Positions 5,106-6,409 of a stretch of 6,409 bases of DNA are shown here, one piece after another. Position 1 is the stretch's first letter, and every line of letters begins with the position of its first letter. Origin of the DNA: Treponema sp. (GTDB lineage: Bacteria > Spirochaetota > Spirochaetia > Treponematales > Breznakiellaceae). The stretch is from the NCBI GenBank assembly GCA_031283905.1, contig JAITAW010000171.1, positions 1 through 6,409 on the forward strand. The letters are read 5' to 3'. The position numbers were made by a program, and so were the translations under genes. The notes under the pieces were generated by a model that was given only the letters and a program-made list of their open reading frames with translations, did no database searches and was not told the DNA's origin.

Positions 5106-6409
5106 GTGCAAGCCCTTATCACCCCGCATACATTTTCCGGCGTTGTCCGCGTACCGGCGTCAAAGTCTCATACCATACGGCGGCTGCTTATCGCATCATT
5201 GGCGGAGGGCGTTTCACGCATTGAGCATCCGCTCTATTCCCTGGACGCCCGTTCCTGCCTCGCCGTATGCAAGGCTCTTGGCGCGGATATAATGGAAAAA
5301 CCGGAACGATGGATCGTAAAAGGGACGGCAACCCGTTCCGCGACCGGATTTTCATTCGCTGATGGGCGTACGGCAACGCAAGACACCGTTCTGGATGTGG
5401 GAAATTCCGGCACTACATTGTTTCTTGCGCTCGCCATAGCCGCGCTCGGCGCTACGCCCCGCTCCTTCACCGGTGATGAACAGATCACGCGGCGAAGCGC
5501 GGCAAATCTCCTGTCCGCTCTAGCCGCGCTTGGAGCCGCCGTAACATCGGCGGCAAACGGTTGCGTACCGATAACGGTGCGGGGTCCGTGGAAGGGCGGC
5601 GCGTGCAGGATCGAATGTCCCACAAGCCAGTATCTTTCCGCCTTGCTTTTAGCCGCGCCGCTTGCGCAGAAAGGCTGTGTTACCAGCATTGAGGTACCCC
5701 TTCTCAATGAAAAGCCCTATATCGACATGACGCTTTCCTACCTTGACGCCCAAGACGTACCATACGAGAAAAACGCGGACTATTCCCGGTTCCGTATACC
5801 GGGCGGCGCGGTGTACACGCCCATGAACGGGAGCGTTCCCGCAGATTTCTCATCAGCCGCGTTTCCTGCCGCGGCGGCAATCATCGGCGGCGGCTCCGTT
5901 ACGCTGCTGGGCCTCGATCCCCATGACACGCAGGGGGACAAGGCGTTCTTCGACATGATCGCCCGCATGGGCGTTTCGGTCGCATGGAAGCGGACCAAGG
6001 GAGCGTCCGGCGATTGGGAGGTTACGGTTTCCAGAAACGGAAGTGCGCGAAAACTGTACGCCGCCGTCTTTGATCTTAACGCCACGCCCGACCTGCTGCC
6101 TGTCATGGCCGCGCTTGCGGCTTTTGCCGAAGGCGAGACCTGCTTGACCAATGTGGCGCATGCGCGTATCAAGGAAACAGATCGGATCGCCGTCATGGCG
6201 CGGGAGCTCGGCAAGCTCGGCGTCCGGTGCGAGGAAAAGCCTGACGGTCTTGTCATTCGGGGCGGGACGCCGTCAGGCGGCTCGGTTGACGGTCATGGGG
6301 ATCACCGGGTGGTGATGGCTTTAGCTGCGGCGGGATTAGGCGTTACGGGCAATCTTGAGATACGCGGAGCCGAAGCCGCCGATGTCACTTATCCGGGATT
6401 TTTGAAACT
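5106..6409 (+). CDS. aroA: 3-phosphoshikimate 1-carboxyvinyltransferase (EPSP synthase), nearly complete at the 3' end
   Basis: This enzyme joins shikimate 3-phosphate and phosphoenolpyruvate in the sixth step of the shikimate pathway in the cytoplasm. 434 codons are visible, about the usual full length, so only the last few residues lie beyond the window. GTG 5106 is the best start: no ATG, GTG or TTG precedes it closely in frame, and it leaves a normal short N-terminus before the substrate loop. E. coli equivalents seen: K20-S21 and R25 of SKSHTIR (Lys22, Ser23, Arg27), GNSGTT (99-104), R130 (Arg124), TSQ 173-175 (with Gln171), EKPYID (202-207), D329 (Asp313), KETDR 356-360 (Lys340 to Arg344) and DHR 399-401 (Arg386). 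The GNSGTT form differs from the class I GNAGTA. Two oddities: the position after GNSGTTL is Phe106 where Arg is common, and the final K-[ST]-[FY]-P motif reads V-T-Y-P (427-430), lacking the PEP-contacting lysine (E. coli Lys411). No Shine-Dalgarno precedes GTG. Confidence 0.95.
   Translation, partial: MQALITPHTFSGVVRVPASKSHTIRRLLIASLAEGVSRIEHPLYSLDARSCLAVCKALGADIMEKPERWIVKGTATRSATGFSFADGRTATQDTVLDVGNSGTTLFLALAIAALGATPRSFTGDEQITRRSAANLLSALAALGAAVTSAANGCVPITVRGPWKGGACRIECPTSQYLSALLLAAPLAQKGCVTSIEVPLLNEKPYIDMTLSYLDAQDVPYEKNADYSRFRIPGGAVYTPMNGSVPADFSSAAFPAAAAIIGGGSVTLLGLDPHDTQGDKAFFDMIARMGVSVAWKRTKGASGDWEVTVSRNGSARKLYAAVFDLNATPDLLPVMAALAAFAEGETCLTNVAHARIKETDRIAVMARELGKLGVRCEEKPDGLVIRGGTPSGGSVDGHGDHRVVMALAAAGLGVTGNLEIRGAEAADVTYPGFLK

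Noticed and set aside
5095..5292. ATG 5095 as the start of aroA
   Set aside because: It is in a different frame from the EPSP synthase sequence and ends at 5292. Its ATG overlaps the likely -10 element.
5780..6256. Reverse-strand ORFs inside aroA
   Set aside because: They are antisense to conserved aroA sequence and have no recognisable domains.

Overview
The window most likely comes from a spirochaete, probably a host-associated Treponema-like species. This is inferred from an archaeal-genre PheRS alpha subunit (a known spirochaete peculiarity), lipoproteins with relaxed lipoboxes, and a DUF1566 (Lcl_C) surface-protein domain. Every gene I accept lies on the + strand. I cannot name the species.

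Positions 1-2077 are accessory: three surface or secreted protein genes in a row. The first is a 3'-terminal fragment ending in a beta-sandwich-like domain (1-462). Two lipoprotein genes follow (504-1295 and 1343-2077). They share an unnamed N-terminal domain of about 100 residues but carry different C-terminal modules, DUF1566 in one and a fibronectin type III-like fold in the other. Both are preceded by a short spacer of the same design: a GC hairpin ending exactly 18 nt before the ATG, then AAGGAG. The lipoprotein genes look more AT-rich than the housekeeping genes downstream.

Positions 2078-3856 hold a 195-bp intergenic region with a hairpin and a good promoter, then pheS (527 aa). pheT does not follow it. 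Two GC hairpins after the stop probably end the transcript.

Positions 3857-4386 form a 530-bp gap with the most unusual feature here: a tandem array with an exact 42-bp period. Seven of its units contain the dyad TGARCAG-N8-CTGTTCA. The period equals four turns of B-DNA, and most changes in the dyad arms preserve pairing through G-U wobbles. One forward frame is open across the whole array but has no normal start codon. Between the array and the next gene lie a possible promoter, an apparently unused strong Shine-Dalgarno sequence, and a 19-codon ORF whose stop overlaps the next start as ATGA.

Positions 4387-5004 encode a MarC-family membrane protein. From 5106 to the window end is a nearly complete aroA (EPSP synthase) with a GTG start. 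An extended -10 element lies just upstream, placed so that transcription should begin at the GTG itself, which suggests a leaderless mRNA. The housekeeping genes (PheRS alpha for translation, EPSP synthase for aromatic amino acid supply) are unrelated to the lipoprotein cluster and seem to be transcribed separately.
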